Assembly (NCBI GenBank): GCA_019637115.1
Contig: JAHBWH010000014.1
Location: 1 to 64,000 of the forward strand
Origin: Myxococcales bacterium
Lineage (GTDB): Bacteria; Myxococcota_A; Polyangia; Polyangiales; Houyiibacteriaceae
Length of the DNA: 64,000 nt
Direction of reading: 5' to 3'
Shown: in pieces, positions 1-7,490 of the stretch
How positions within the stretch are numbered: the first letter of the stretch is position 1
How the letters are laid out: every line of letters begins with the position of its first letter
The notes under the pieces: generated by a model
What the model was told of the DNA's origin: nothing
Database searches by the model: none
The model's input: the letters and a program-made list of their open reading frames with translations, nothing else
Made by a program: the position numbers and the translations under genes

Positions 1-1018
1 GCAACGCGACGATGGCCTCTGCGTCCCGGTCCGCGCGCGCGAGCGCCCGCGCCGCGTGGAATGCGTCGACCTGCGCGTGCGGATGCCGCTCCCGCGCCGA
101 GGCCGCGAGCACGCGGGCCGCCTCCGCGTAGTGGTGGCGCGCGCGATAGAGCGACATCCCGAGGCGATGCAGCCACGCCCCGCGAATCGCGCTCGGCGGC
201 TCGACGCCACGAAGCGTCTCGACCGCCTCCTCGAAGCGGTGCGCGGAGAAGAGCGCGTCGGCGCGCGCGAGCCGCTGCGCCGGGGTGAGCAGCGCGAGCG
301 AGGTGGCCGTGTCGCCCCCGAGGAGCGCCGCGAGTTGGCCGCCGTCGGGGTGATCGGGGAGTTCGACGAAGAGCGCGAGCCTCGCGTCACGCGCCTCGCT
401 CACGCGCCCCAGCCGCTCGAGCACTTCGGCGCGGAGCGCGCGGAGCGAGAAGGTGTCGACGCCACGCACGGCCGCGGTGTCGCGGGCCACCCGCTCGAGA
501 TCTGCGAGGAGAGGCTCGAGCGTCTCGCGTCGTCCACCGCCCAGGGCCTCGCGCGCTTCGCACTCGACGCCGAGCGCGCGGGCGATCCCGCGCCTCGCGC
601 CCGTGGGCGAGGCGGCCTCGAAGAGCGGGCGCGCGTCCGCGCAGCGCCCGAGCCGCGCGAGCGCGTGCGCACCACGGAAGCGCGCGTCGCTGGCGACCGC
701 GTCGGGCAGCGGGTCGCGATCGGCCAGCGCCTCGGCGTATGCGCGCGCGGCCTCGGCGAGGCGCCCCTGCCGCTCGAGGAGCCGTCCACGCAGGTATCGG
801 TGGCCGGCGGTCGGCGCGAGCCGGTCGAGCAGCGCGAGAGCCTCGTCGTCGGCGTGGCGCGTCACGAGCGCCGCGAGCGATTCGCTCGCTTGCTCGGCCT
901 GCCCGGCCTGCTCGGCTTGCGTCGACTGCGTCACCTGCGTCGACTGCGTGGGCTGCGCCGCGAGCGCGGCGGCCCAGCCGAGCGAGACGATCAACGATGA
1001 GACGGCGCGAGCTCGCAC
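1..1018 (-). CDS. Exported TPR-like protein, possible lytic transglycosylase superhelical domain (partial, runs off window)
   Basis: The frame is open from a GTG at 1018 to the window edge, about 339 codons, and continues beyond base 1. A GAGGG Shine-Dalgarno-like stretch precedes the GTG. The product opens with a basic N-terminus and a hydrophobic stretch ending WAAALAAQ, which looks like a Sec signal peptide. After a Gln/Thr-rich spacer come paired helices of TPR type (for example LARLGRCADARPLFE and RLGRVSEARDARLAL). This layout resembles the alpha-superhelical N-terminal part of Slt70-type soluble lytic murein transglycosylases, which clip peptidoglycan in the periplasm. The catalytic domain would lie outside the window, so the enzymatic call is inference. 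A periplasmic TPR scaffold is the alternative. Confidence 0.7.
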   Translation of the reverse strand, partial: MRARAVSSLIVSLGWAAALAAQPTQSTQVTQSTQAEQAGQAEQASESLAALVTRHADDEALALLDRLAPTAGHRYLRGRLLERQGRLAEAARAYAEALADRDPLPDAVASDARFRGAHALARLGRCADARPLFEAASPTGARRGIARALGVECEAREALGGGRRETLEPLLADLERVARDTAAVRGVDTFSLRALRAEVLERLGRVSEARDARLALFVELPDHPDGGQLAALLGGDTATSLALLTPAQRLARADALFSAHRFEEAVETLRGVEPPSAIRGAWLHRLGMSLYRARHHYAEAARVLAASARERHPHAQVDAFHAARALARADRDAEAIVAL

Positions 1019-1168
1019 GACCCTCGGTTACCACGAATCGGGCTCGTTCGATTCCCTGGCCTCGAACGGGCCGCTCTCGGTCCGGCTTCCGTCGATCTCG
1101 TAGGTAGGTAGTGGCTGGCGGCACGAACCTCCGCGAGGGCTCGCCCACGAGCTCTACTCCGCTTCGCT
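1019..1168. other. Intergenic spacer, no gene seen
   Basis: This 150-bp spacer separates the SufT-like gene (stop at 1169) from the TPR protein (start at 1018), both on the minus strand. Apart from the GAGGG ribosome-binding stretch next to 1018, I see no hairpin, repeat or open frame that I would support. The downstream gene may be transcribed from its own promoter here, but no promoter motif is convincing. Confidence 0.5.
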
Positions 1169-1633
1169 TCAGAGTAGGCCCAGCTCCAGCAAGGCCTCTT
1201 CGGTCATACGCGCCTTCGTCCAAGGCGGATCCCAGACGAGCTTCACGTGCGCCCGCGCCACGCCTGACGTTGCTCCGACGCGCTCGGCGACGTCGCGCAC
1301 GATCTGGCCGGCGACCGGACAGGCGGGCGCCGTGAGGGTCATCGCGATCTCGACGTGGCCGGCCTCGTCGACCTCCAGCCCGTAGATCAAGCCGAGGTCG
1401 TAGACGTTCAGCGGGATCTCCGGGTCGTAGATCGACTTCAGGGTCGCGACGACGCGCTCGCGCAGCTCTTCGGGCGCCGCGAGCTCGCCAACCTCCCCAG
1501 AGCCACCGAAGGCCTCGTCGATGTCGTCGGCGGGCGGCGGCGCCCCCGCGACCGGAAGGTGCACACGGCCCCGGCGAGGCGCGATCTTGTGCACCTTCAG
1601 CCGCTCGATATCCAGATCGTCCGCGTCGCTCAC
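1169..1633 (-). CDS. MIP18/DUF59 family Fe-S cluster assembly protein (SufT-like)
   Basis: This 154-residue protein carries the hallmark DUF59 motif YDPEIPLNVYDLGLIY (about residues 69-84) and the conserved reactive-site motif TAPACP with Cys at about residue 105. The C-terminus ends VWDPPWTKARMTEEA, also typical of the family. Members (SufT, PaaD-like, MIP18/Fam96) help mature Fe-S proteins in the cytosol. The N-terminal 50 residues are a poorly conserved extension with a short basic stretch. No sufBCDSU genes are in the window, so it acts as a stand-alone maturation factor here. Two hairpins lie just upstream in its leader (1648-1682). PaaD of the phenylacetate pathway is a less likely alternative because no paa genes are nearby. 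Confidence 0.88.
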   Translation of the reverse strand: MSDADDLDIERLKVHKIAPRRGRVHLPVAGAPPPADDIDEAFGGSGEVGELAAPEELRERVVATLKSIYDPEIPLNVYDLGLIYGLEVDEAGHVEIAMTLTAPACPVAGQIVRDVAERVGATSGVARAHVKLVWDPPWTKARMTEEALLELGLL

Positions 1634-1647
1634 GCCGCGCTACCTGA

Positions 1648-1682
1648 CTCTTCGTCGAAGAGCTCCGCCCTTCGGCGGAGCT
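1648..1682 (-). promoter_or_regulatory. Two adjacent hairpins in the leader of the SufT-like gene (or read-through terminator)
   Basis: A perfect 9-bp stem (AGCTCCGCC / GGCGGAGCT, 4-base loop) occupies 1661-1682. A second palindrome, CTCTTCG with CGAAGAG, overlaps it at 1648-1662. They sit 15-50 bases upstream of the SufT-like ATG and about 260 bases beyond the PP2C stop codon. No clear T-run follows, so a structured 5' leader is as likely as a terminator for upstream transcription. Confidence 0.4.
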
Positions 1683-1853
1683 GCTCGTCTCGGTGAAGCT
1701 CCCGCTCGGCGCCGCCGAGGGGAGGTCGTTTCTCGCAGTGAGGAGGCCATCGAGGGACTCCGGAGCATCTCGACGCACTCCTAGCGCCCAGGCACCCGCA
1801 CGTCGACCCCGCTCCGCGCCGCGGCGTTGCGTCCCCTCAAAGCCGTCCGCGCG

Positions 1854-1927
1854 TCCGAGACCGAGACCGAGACCGAGACCGCGTCCGCGTCCCGAGTCCG
1901 AAGCTGCGTCCGGGTCCGAGTCCGAGG
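1854..1927. repeat. Degenerate hexanucleotide array (TCCGAG/ACCGAG/TCCGCG units)
   Basis: Consecutive six-base units, mostly ACCGAG followed by TCCGCG, TCCGGG and TCCGAG variants, fill about 74 bases. The array ends 17 bases from the stop codon of the PP2C gene (1945), on its 3' side. It is the shortest-range relative of the larger arrays at 10757, 36418 and 61401, all of which share a CCGA or CGGA core. Confidence 0.75.
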
Positions 1928-1944
1928 GTGCGGGTCCCCGGGTC

Positions 1945-3291
1945 TCAGTTGTTGACGGCTTTCCAGCAGAAGGGGCACACGTTCGCGGGGCCGTCGAAGA
2001 CGGCCTTGCAGTGCTCGCATCTGCGGCGGAAGCGGATCGTGGGGTCGCGCTCGTCGCGCGGCTCGGGGAGGTCGTGCAGCAGCATCTGCAGCTCCGCCGC
2101 CTTGCCGGGCGCCGCCGGCACCACCTTGACGGCCGGCCACTCGCTCGTCGACGGCTCGTCGTCCGTGGGCCGCGCGAGCTTCGGCAGCGGCGGGAGCGCG
2201 ATCTCCTCCGAATCCTCGCCCTCCTCGGGCGGGTCCGACCACGAGCCCTCGGGCGCGGTCGCCGACGGGGGCGCGTGGGTGGGCGGACGGCTGCGCTTCG
2301 GCTTGGGGAAGCGGCCGTGCGCGATCGAGATGCGCTCCTCCTCGTCGAAGTCGTCCTCCAGCGTGAGCGCGGGCTCGCCGCTCTCCGAGAGCTCCGCCTC
2401 GCTCGAGTCGGACACGGGCGGCTCGCTCGCCCCGCTCCCCAAGATCACGATCTCGGGGGCGTCGTCGTCCTCCTTGCGTCGCGGCCCGCGCAGCGCCGGC
2501 TGCGGGTAGTCGCTCGCGCCGAGCGCGTGCACGTCGAGGACCACCACCGCGACGTTGTCCCGCGCGCGGGCCGCGTGCGCGACGTCGAGCAGCAGCTTCA
2601 CGAGCGCGTCGGGGCGCAGCTCCTGCCGAAGCGCGTCCGCGATCTGCTCCTCCTCGAGCTGATCCGTCAGGCCGTCGCTGCAGAGGAGGTAGCGGTCCCC
2701 CGGCACGAGCGCGATCGACTGCATCGCCACCCGGATCGCGCGCTCCATGCCGAGCGCCCGCGTGACGACGCGCGTCGGCAGGGCCTTCGCGCGCGCATCG
2801 TCGAGCTCGGGCGCGAGCTCGAGCACGTCGTTGGCGAGGCTGTGGTCCTGCGTCAGGAGCTCGACGTGACCCCCGCGGAGCCGATAACAGCGGCTGTCGC
2901 CGACGTGCGCCAGGTGCATCACCGCCTTGTGCGGCTCGACGTAGGCCGCCACGACGGTCGTGCCCATGCCCTGGTAGCGCGCGGAGGTGTGCGCGAGCTC
3001 GACGATCTCGGCGTTCGCGCGGTGCACGGCGGCGCTCAGCCGTCGCGCGCCGGTGGGCAGGCCGATCACATCGAAGTCCGGCGCGTCCTCCTGCACCGTG
3101 CCCTCGAAGCGGTGGGCGATGGTGGTGAGCGCGAGGTTGCTGGCGACGTTCCCTGCGTTCTCGCCGCCCGCGCCGTCCGCCAGCGCGTAGAGGTCGAGCT
3201 CCCGCCGTAGGAGGATCGCGTCCTCGTTGTGCTCCCTCAGGCCGATGTGGGTATCCCCCGCGGCGATGATGCGTACGAGCGGCTCGCTCAT
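1945..3291 (-). CDS. PP2C-family Ser/Thr protein phosphatase with C-terminal zinc ribbon
   Basis: The protein is about 448 residues from the ATG at 3291. Longer upstream open frame in the same phase is arginine-rich repeat DNA and is not used. PP2C motifs occur in order: GDTHIGLREHNED near the N-terminus, ADGAGGENAG, GMGTTVVAAY, HVGDSRCYRL, QDHSLAND, LLCSDGLTD and ARDNVAVVVL. These supply the metal-binding Asp residues of a manganese/magnesium-dependent phosphatase. An acidic, Ser/Pro-rich linker of roughly 150 residues follows, and the last 25 residues form a CEHC...CPFC zinc ribbon. The gene is divergent from a Ser/Thr kinase (3622), so the two probably share a control region and may oppose each other. 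No transmembrane segment is seen, so it should be cytosolic. Confidence 0.93.
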   Translation of the reverse strand: MSEPLVRIIAAGDTHIGLREHNEDAILLRRELDLYALADGAGGENAGNVASNLALTTIAHRFEGTVQEDAPDFDVIGLPTGARRLSAAVHRANAEIVELAHTSARYQGMGTTVVAAYVEPHKAVMHLAHVGDSRCYRLRGGHVELLTQDHSLANDVLELAPELDDARAKALPTRVVTRALGMERAIRVAMQSIALVPGDRYLLCSDGLTDQLEEEQIADALRQELRPDALVKLLLDVAHAARARDNVAVVVLDVHALGASDYPQPALRGPRRKEDDDAPEIVILGSGASEPPVSDSSEAELSESGEPALTLEDDFDEEERISIAHGRFPKPKRSRPPTHAPPSATAPEGSWSDPPEEGEDSEEIALPPLPKLARPTDDEPSTSEWPAVKVVPAAPGKAAELQMLLHDLPEPRDERDPTIRFRRRCEHCKAVFDGPANVCPFCWKAVNN

Positions 3292-3394
3292 CGGGCCGAG
3301 CGTACACCAAGCCCTCGTCGATCGGGTGGGTGAAGTCCGGACGTGGGGACGGAGCCGCGAAGCGGCGTCGCGCGAGACGCTGGCAAGGTGCGCG

Positions 3395-3545
3395 GCCCGC
3401 GGGGCGCAGAGCCGCGCCCGGCGTGGTGCGTGGGGCGTAGAGCCGCGCCCGGTGGCGCGCGGAGGGTAGAGCCGCGCCCGGTTGGCGCGCGGGGGGGCTA
3501 GAGCCGCGCCGGGGTGGCGCGCCGGGCGTAGAGCCAGGCGAATCC
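3395..3545. repeat. Five imperfect ~30-bp tandem repeats between divergent phosphatase and kinase genes
   Basis: The core AGAGCCGCGCC begins at 3408, 3439, 3468 and 3500, with a diverged fifth copy (AGAGCCAGGCG) at 3530, giving a period of 29-32 bases. Each unit continues with CGGTGGCGCGCGGGG-type sequence. The array fills much of the 330-bp spacer between the PP2C start (3291) and the kinase start (3622), so it occupies the likely shared promoter region. No open frame runs through it that I would support. Confidence 0.8.
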
Positions 3546-3621
3546 GCGGGCACCTGCGCCGCCAACGCAAGGATCCTCCCGGCAACCAGCTCCGACGCGC
3601 CTGCGGTACCCTGGGCCACAG

Positions 3622-6600
3622 ATGACGCTCGCGACGGGCGCGTTGGTCCGAGATCGTTTCGAAGTTCGTGGGCTGCTCGGCCGAGGCGGCATGGGCACGG
3701 TCTCGCGCGCGTTCGACCGCGAGCTCGGCGTCGAGGTCGCGCTCAAGTCCGTGCGCGTCGCGAGCCCGCAAGCGTTCTACCAGCTCAAGGCAGAGTTCCG
3801 CGCGATCGCGGACATCCGCCACCGAAACCTCGTCCGACTCGGAGAGCTCTTCGGCGGCGAAGACGAGTGGTTCTTCTCGATGGAGCTCGTCGAAGGGCTC
3901 GACTTCCTGCACTGGGTGCGCGGCGTCTCGACGAGCGGGAACGTGTACGACACCGCCGTCTCACCGCGGCGCCGCGCCGACGAGTCGAAGACCGAGCAGA
4001 GCCCATCCCCCTTCGGCGGGAGCGTCGCGGGTGCCGACCGCGCGGCTGGCAAAGAGGACACGCTGCCGAAGACGGCGAGAAAGCCGAAGGACGCCGCGCC
4101 GCCACGCTTTCACGAGGCTCGGCTACGCGAGGTGCTCCGACAAGTCGGCGCCGGGCTCGAGGTGCTGCACCGCGCGGGCCGCGTGCATCGCGACATGAAG
4201 CCCTCGAACGTGGTCGTCGAGGCGGACAGCGGGCGCGTCGTCATCCTCGACTTCGGCCTCACGCGAGAGGCCTCGGTCGGCTCGACGGACTCCGGACGGC
4301 GCGTCGAAGGCACGGCCGGGTACATGGCGCCCGAGCAGGCGCGGGGCGAGCCCCTCGACGCGGCGGCCGACTGGTACGCCGTCGGGGTGATGCTCTACGA
4401 GGCGCTGACGGGGCGCCTCCCCTTCGACGGAAGGCCGCTCGAAGTCCTCGCGAAGAAGGTCGCCGAGGACCCGCCGCCCCCCTCGACCCACACGCTGGGC
4501 ATCCCCCACGATCTCGAGCGCGCCTGCCTCTCGCTCCTCGCGCGTGATCCCCGCGAGCGAGGCGGCGCCGAGGTGATCCGCGAGCTCGCGGGATCGCCCG
4601 CGCCGCGCTCGTCCGGCACGCTCGTCCTACCCGACGAGGGGCCCTTCGTCGGCCGGGCGGCCGAGCTCGCGGAGCTGCGAAGGGCCTTCGACGATGGGCG
4701 CCGGGGCCGCCCCGTGATGGCGCGGGTCATCGGCGAGTCCGGCGTGGGCAAGACCACGCTCGTGCGCCGCTTCCTCTCGGACGTCCTGGACGCCGAGCCG
4801 AACGCCGTGGTGCTCGAGGGGCGCTGCTACGCGCACGAGCTCGTGCCCTACAAGGCGTGGGACGGGATCGTCGACGCGATCAGCCGGTGGCTGCGCCGGA
4901 TCGAGACCGAGGAGGGCGCCGCGCACGCCGCTTGGCTCGTGCCCAAGGACGTGCACGCGCTCGCGCAGGTCTTCCCCGTGCTCCGGCGTGTCCCCGCGAT
5001 CGCCGAGCTCGTGTTCAAGGAGCGCATCGAGGCCGGCCCGACGACCCCCGAGCGCACCCGGCGCCTCGCCTTCGACGCGCTCCGCGAGCTGCTCCGGAAC
5101 CTCGGGAGCGACGGTCCCCTCTTGCTCTGGGTCGACGACTTCCACTGGGCCGATCGCGACAGCCGGATCTTGCTCGAGGATCTGCTCACCTCGAGCGAGA
5201 CCGCGTCGATGTTGCTCGTCACGACCGAGCGCCCCTCGGAGCTCGAGCTCCCCTCCATCGCTCGCACGATCGCGCTCGCGACGCTCCGCGAGGAGGAAGC
5301 CATCGCGCTCGCGACCGCCCTGAACGCTCAGCGTTCGAGCCGCGCGAGCCAGGCTCCCCCCGCGCTCGAGGGCATCGCCCGCGAGAGCGGCGGCCACCCG
5401 ATGTTCCTGCAGCAGCTCCTGCGCAGCGGCCCGCGCGACGGCAAAGCCCCCGCGCTCGACGCCGTGCTGCTCGAGCGTGTGGGCGCGCTCGAGCCAAAGG
5501 CGCGCCGTCTGCTCGAGGTCGTGTGTGTCTCGGTCGCGCCGCTCGCGCTCGGGGTCGCCTCGCGCGCGTCGGGCCTCACGCCTGGTTCGGGGGAGGAGGC
5601 GCGCGCCCTCCTCGAAGGAGAGCAGCTGCTCCGCCCCGCGCCCGGCGACGCGACGCGCTTCGAGCCCTTCCACGATCGCATCCGCGAGACGGTGCTCAGC
5701 GCCCTCGCGCCCGACGCGCACGCCAGGCACCACGCCGCGCTCGCCGAAGCGCTCGACGCGGGCGACGACGCGGACACCGATCGCCACCGCGTCTGGCACC
5801 TCTCCGAGGCGGGCCAGCGCGACGGCGCCGCGCGAGCGGCCGAGGCGGCTGCGCGGCGCGCCGAGGCGGCGCTGGCGTTCGACCGCGCGGCGGACCTCTA
5901 TCGCATGGCGCTTCACCTCGGGCAGCACACGCCCGAGGAGCACCTCGCGCTTCAGCTGCGCCTCTCCGAGTCACTCGCGAACGCCGGCCGCGGCGCGGTC
6001 GAGGCGGCGCAGGGTTTCCTCGCGGCCGCGGACGCGCACGACGACCCGGACGTCGCGCTCTCGCTGCGCACGCGCGCGCTCGAGCAGCTCGCGATGAGCG
6101 GCAACACCGAGCAGGCGATGGAGCTCCTCCGGCGCCTCTGCGACGACGTGGGCGTCGGGCTCGCGAAGGGTCGCCTCGGCGCGCTCGCTTCGCTCGTCCG
6201 GCGGAGGCTCCAGATCCGCTGGCGGGGGCTCCCGGCGAGCCTCCCGCCGCACTCGGGCACCGAGGCCGCCGAGTCCCCGGCCTACCGGATGTACCTCGCG
6301 GCGTTCGTCCACCTGCCCATCCTCGATCCGCTCCTCGCGAACGAGCTGCACTCCCGCACGTTGACGGACGCGCTGCGCTCGGGGGAGCTCGAGACGCTCG
6401 GCCTCTGCCTCTGCCGCGAGGCGGGGGTCTCGCTCACGTTCAACGAGCGCCGCGTGGCGCACGCGCAGCGGGCCATTCGCCTCGGGCGCCAAGTCTTCGC
6501 GCTCAGCGAGCACCCCGGCCACCACGCCTGGATCTCGGTCGGCGAGGGGCTCCAGCGCTACTTCCTCGGGCAGTTCGACGGCTGCTTGCCGTACTTCCGC

Positions 6601-7449
6601 GACGCGCTGGAGATCTGGTCGGACGACTCGGGCGACCACGTCATGAACGTGAGCCAGATGACGGTCTTCATCATGGGCGCGCTCCGCTACATGGGCCGCC
6701 TCGGCGACCTCCGGCGAGAGCTCGACCGCGCGCGCCGCGACGCCGAGTGGCGTGGCAACCGCTACCTCTGGACCCTCAGCACGGTGGCGTTCCAGCTGCC
6801 GATCCTGCTCCAGGACGGCCTCGACGCCTCGCGCCGGGACATGGCGCGCCTCGACCTCAGCATGCCGCTCGTCCAGACACAGGCGAACGAGTGGTACCTG
6901 CGCCGAACCCAAGCCGAAGAGGCCCTCTACCGCGGCGCCGGTGGGGAAGAGCTGGCGCGCCTCGGGGTCCTGCTGCGAGCGTTCCTCTACACGCCCTATG
7001 GGATGGTCGTGACGTGGGGCTCCGAGCTCCGTTGGCTCCTCGGGCGGCTCGCGCTCGCGCGCGCAGACGCCGGGGACACGCGCGCGCTGCGCGAGACGAA
7101 GAACATGATCCGGCGCCTCCGTCGTCGTCAGCTCCCTTATTGCAAGGTCTGGGCGGACGCGCTGACGGCGGCCGTCAAGCTTCACGCGGGCGATCTTCAC
7201 GGCTGCCGGGTCGCCCTGGAGGAGTGCGCGGTGCGCGCCGAGCTCGGCGGGCAGCTCCTCGTCGCCGCCGCGGCGCGCCTTCGCCTCGTCGAGCTCGGCT
7301 TCGCGGGCGACGAGACGCGCCGCGAAGCGCTCGCGTTCATGGAGTCCGAGCGCGTCCGGGACGTGAGCGCGACCGTGCAGCTCATGATGCCCGGCTTCCG
7401 CCCCCCGCGGCGGTTGGCGAGCGGCGCCGCGCCAGCGCTGCCCGGTTGA
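3622..7449 (+). CDS. Giant Ser/Thr protein kinase with AAA ATPase and TPR region (PknK/STAND-like)
   Basis: The protein has 1275 residues. The kinase domain spans about residues 10-290: glycine loop GRGGMG (20-25), catalytic Lys42 in VALKSV, HRDMKPSN with Asp191, DFGL with Asp210, and GTAGYMAPEQ in the activation segment. A polar insert of about 50 residues interrupts the kinase domain near residues 112-160. A P-loop ATPase module follows (Walker A GESGVGKT at 371-378, Walker B LLLWVDD with Asp505/506). The rest is alpha-helical and TPR-like, without membrane segments. This architecture is common in myxobacteria and resembles PknK-type signal integrators in which nucleotide and partner binding gate kinase output. 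The divergent PP2C gene is a candidate antagonist. All essential kinase residues are present, so it should be active. Confidence 0.95.
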   Translation: MTLATGALVRDRFEVRGLLGRGGMGTVSRAFDRELGVEVALKSVRVASPQAFYQLKAEFRAIADIRHRNLVRLGELFGGEDEWFFSMELVEGLDFLHWVRGVSTSGNVYDTAVSPRRRADESKTEQSPSPFGGSVAGADRAAGKEDTLPKTARKPKDAAPPRFHEARLREVLRQVGAGLEVLHRAGRVHRDMKPSNVVVEADSGRVVILDFGLTREASVGSTDSGRRVEGTAGYMAPEQARGEPLDAAADWYAVGVMLYEALTGRLPFDGRPLEVLAKKVAEDPPPPSTHTLGIPHDLERACLSLLARDPRERGGAEVIRELAGSPAPRSSGTLVLPDEGPFVGRAAELAELRRAFDDGRRGRPVMARVIGESGVGKTTLVRRFLSDVLDAEPNAVVLEGRCYAHELVPYKAWDGIVDAISRWLRRIETEEGAAHAAWLVPKDVHALAQVFPVLRRVPAIAELVFKERIEAGPTTPERTRRLAFDALRELLRNLGSDGPLLLWVDDFHWADRDSRILLEDLLTSSETASMLLVTTERPSELELPSIARTIALATLREEEAIALATALNAQRSSRASQAPPALEGIARESGGHPMFLQQLLRSGPRDGKAPALDAVLLERVGALEPKARRLLEVVCVSVAPLALGVASRASGLTPGSGEEARALLEGEQLLRPAPGDATRFEPFHDRIRETVLSALAPDAHARHHAALAEALDAGDDADTDRHRVWHLSEAGQRDGAARAAEAAARRAEAALAFDRAADLYRMALHLGQHTPEEHLALQLRLSESLANAGRGAVEAAQGFLAAADAHDDPDVALSLRTRALEQLAMSGNTEQAMELLRRLCDDVGVGLAKGRLGALASLVRRRLQIRWRGLPASLPPHSGTEAAESPAYRMYLAAFVHLPILDPLLANELHSRTLTDALRSGELETLGLCLCREAGVSLTFNERRVAHAQRAIRLGRQVFALSEHPGHHAWISVGEGLQRYFLGQFDGCLPYFRDALEIWSDDSGDHVMNVSQMTVFIMGALRYMGRLGDLRRELDRARRDAEWRGNRYLWTLSTVAFQLPILLQDGLDASRRDMARLDLSMPLVQTQANEWYLRRTQAEEALYRGAGGEELARLGVLLRAFLYTPYGMVVTWGSELRWLLGRLALARADAGDTRALRETKNMIRRLRRRQLPYCKVWADALTAAVKLHAGDLHGCRVALEECAVRAELGGQLLVAAAARLRLVELGFAGDETRREALAFMESERVRDVSATVQLMMPGFRPPRRLASGAAPALPG

Positions 7450-7490
7450 ACGTCCGTCCGCCTCGTGCCAGCTGCGCGAGCCGCGCGCGC

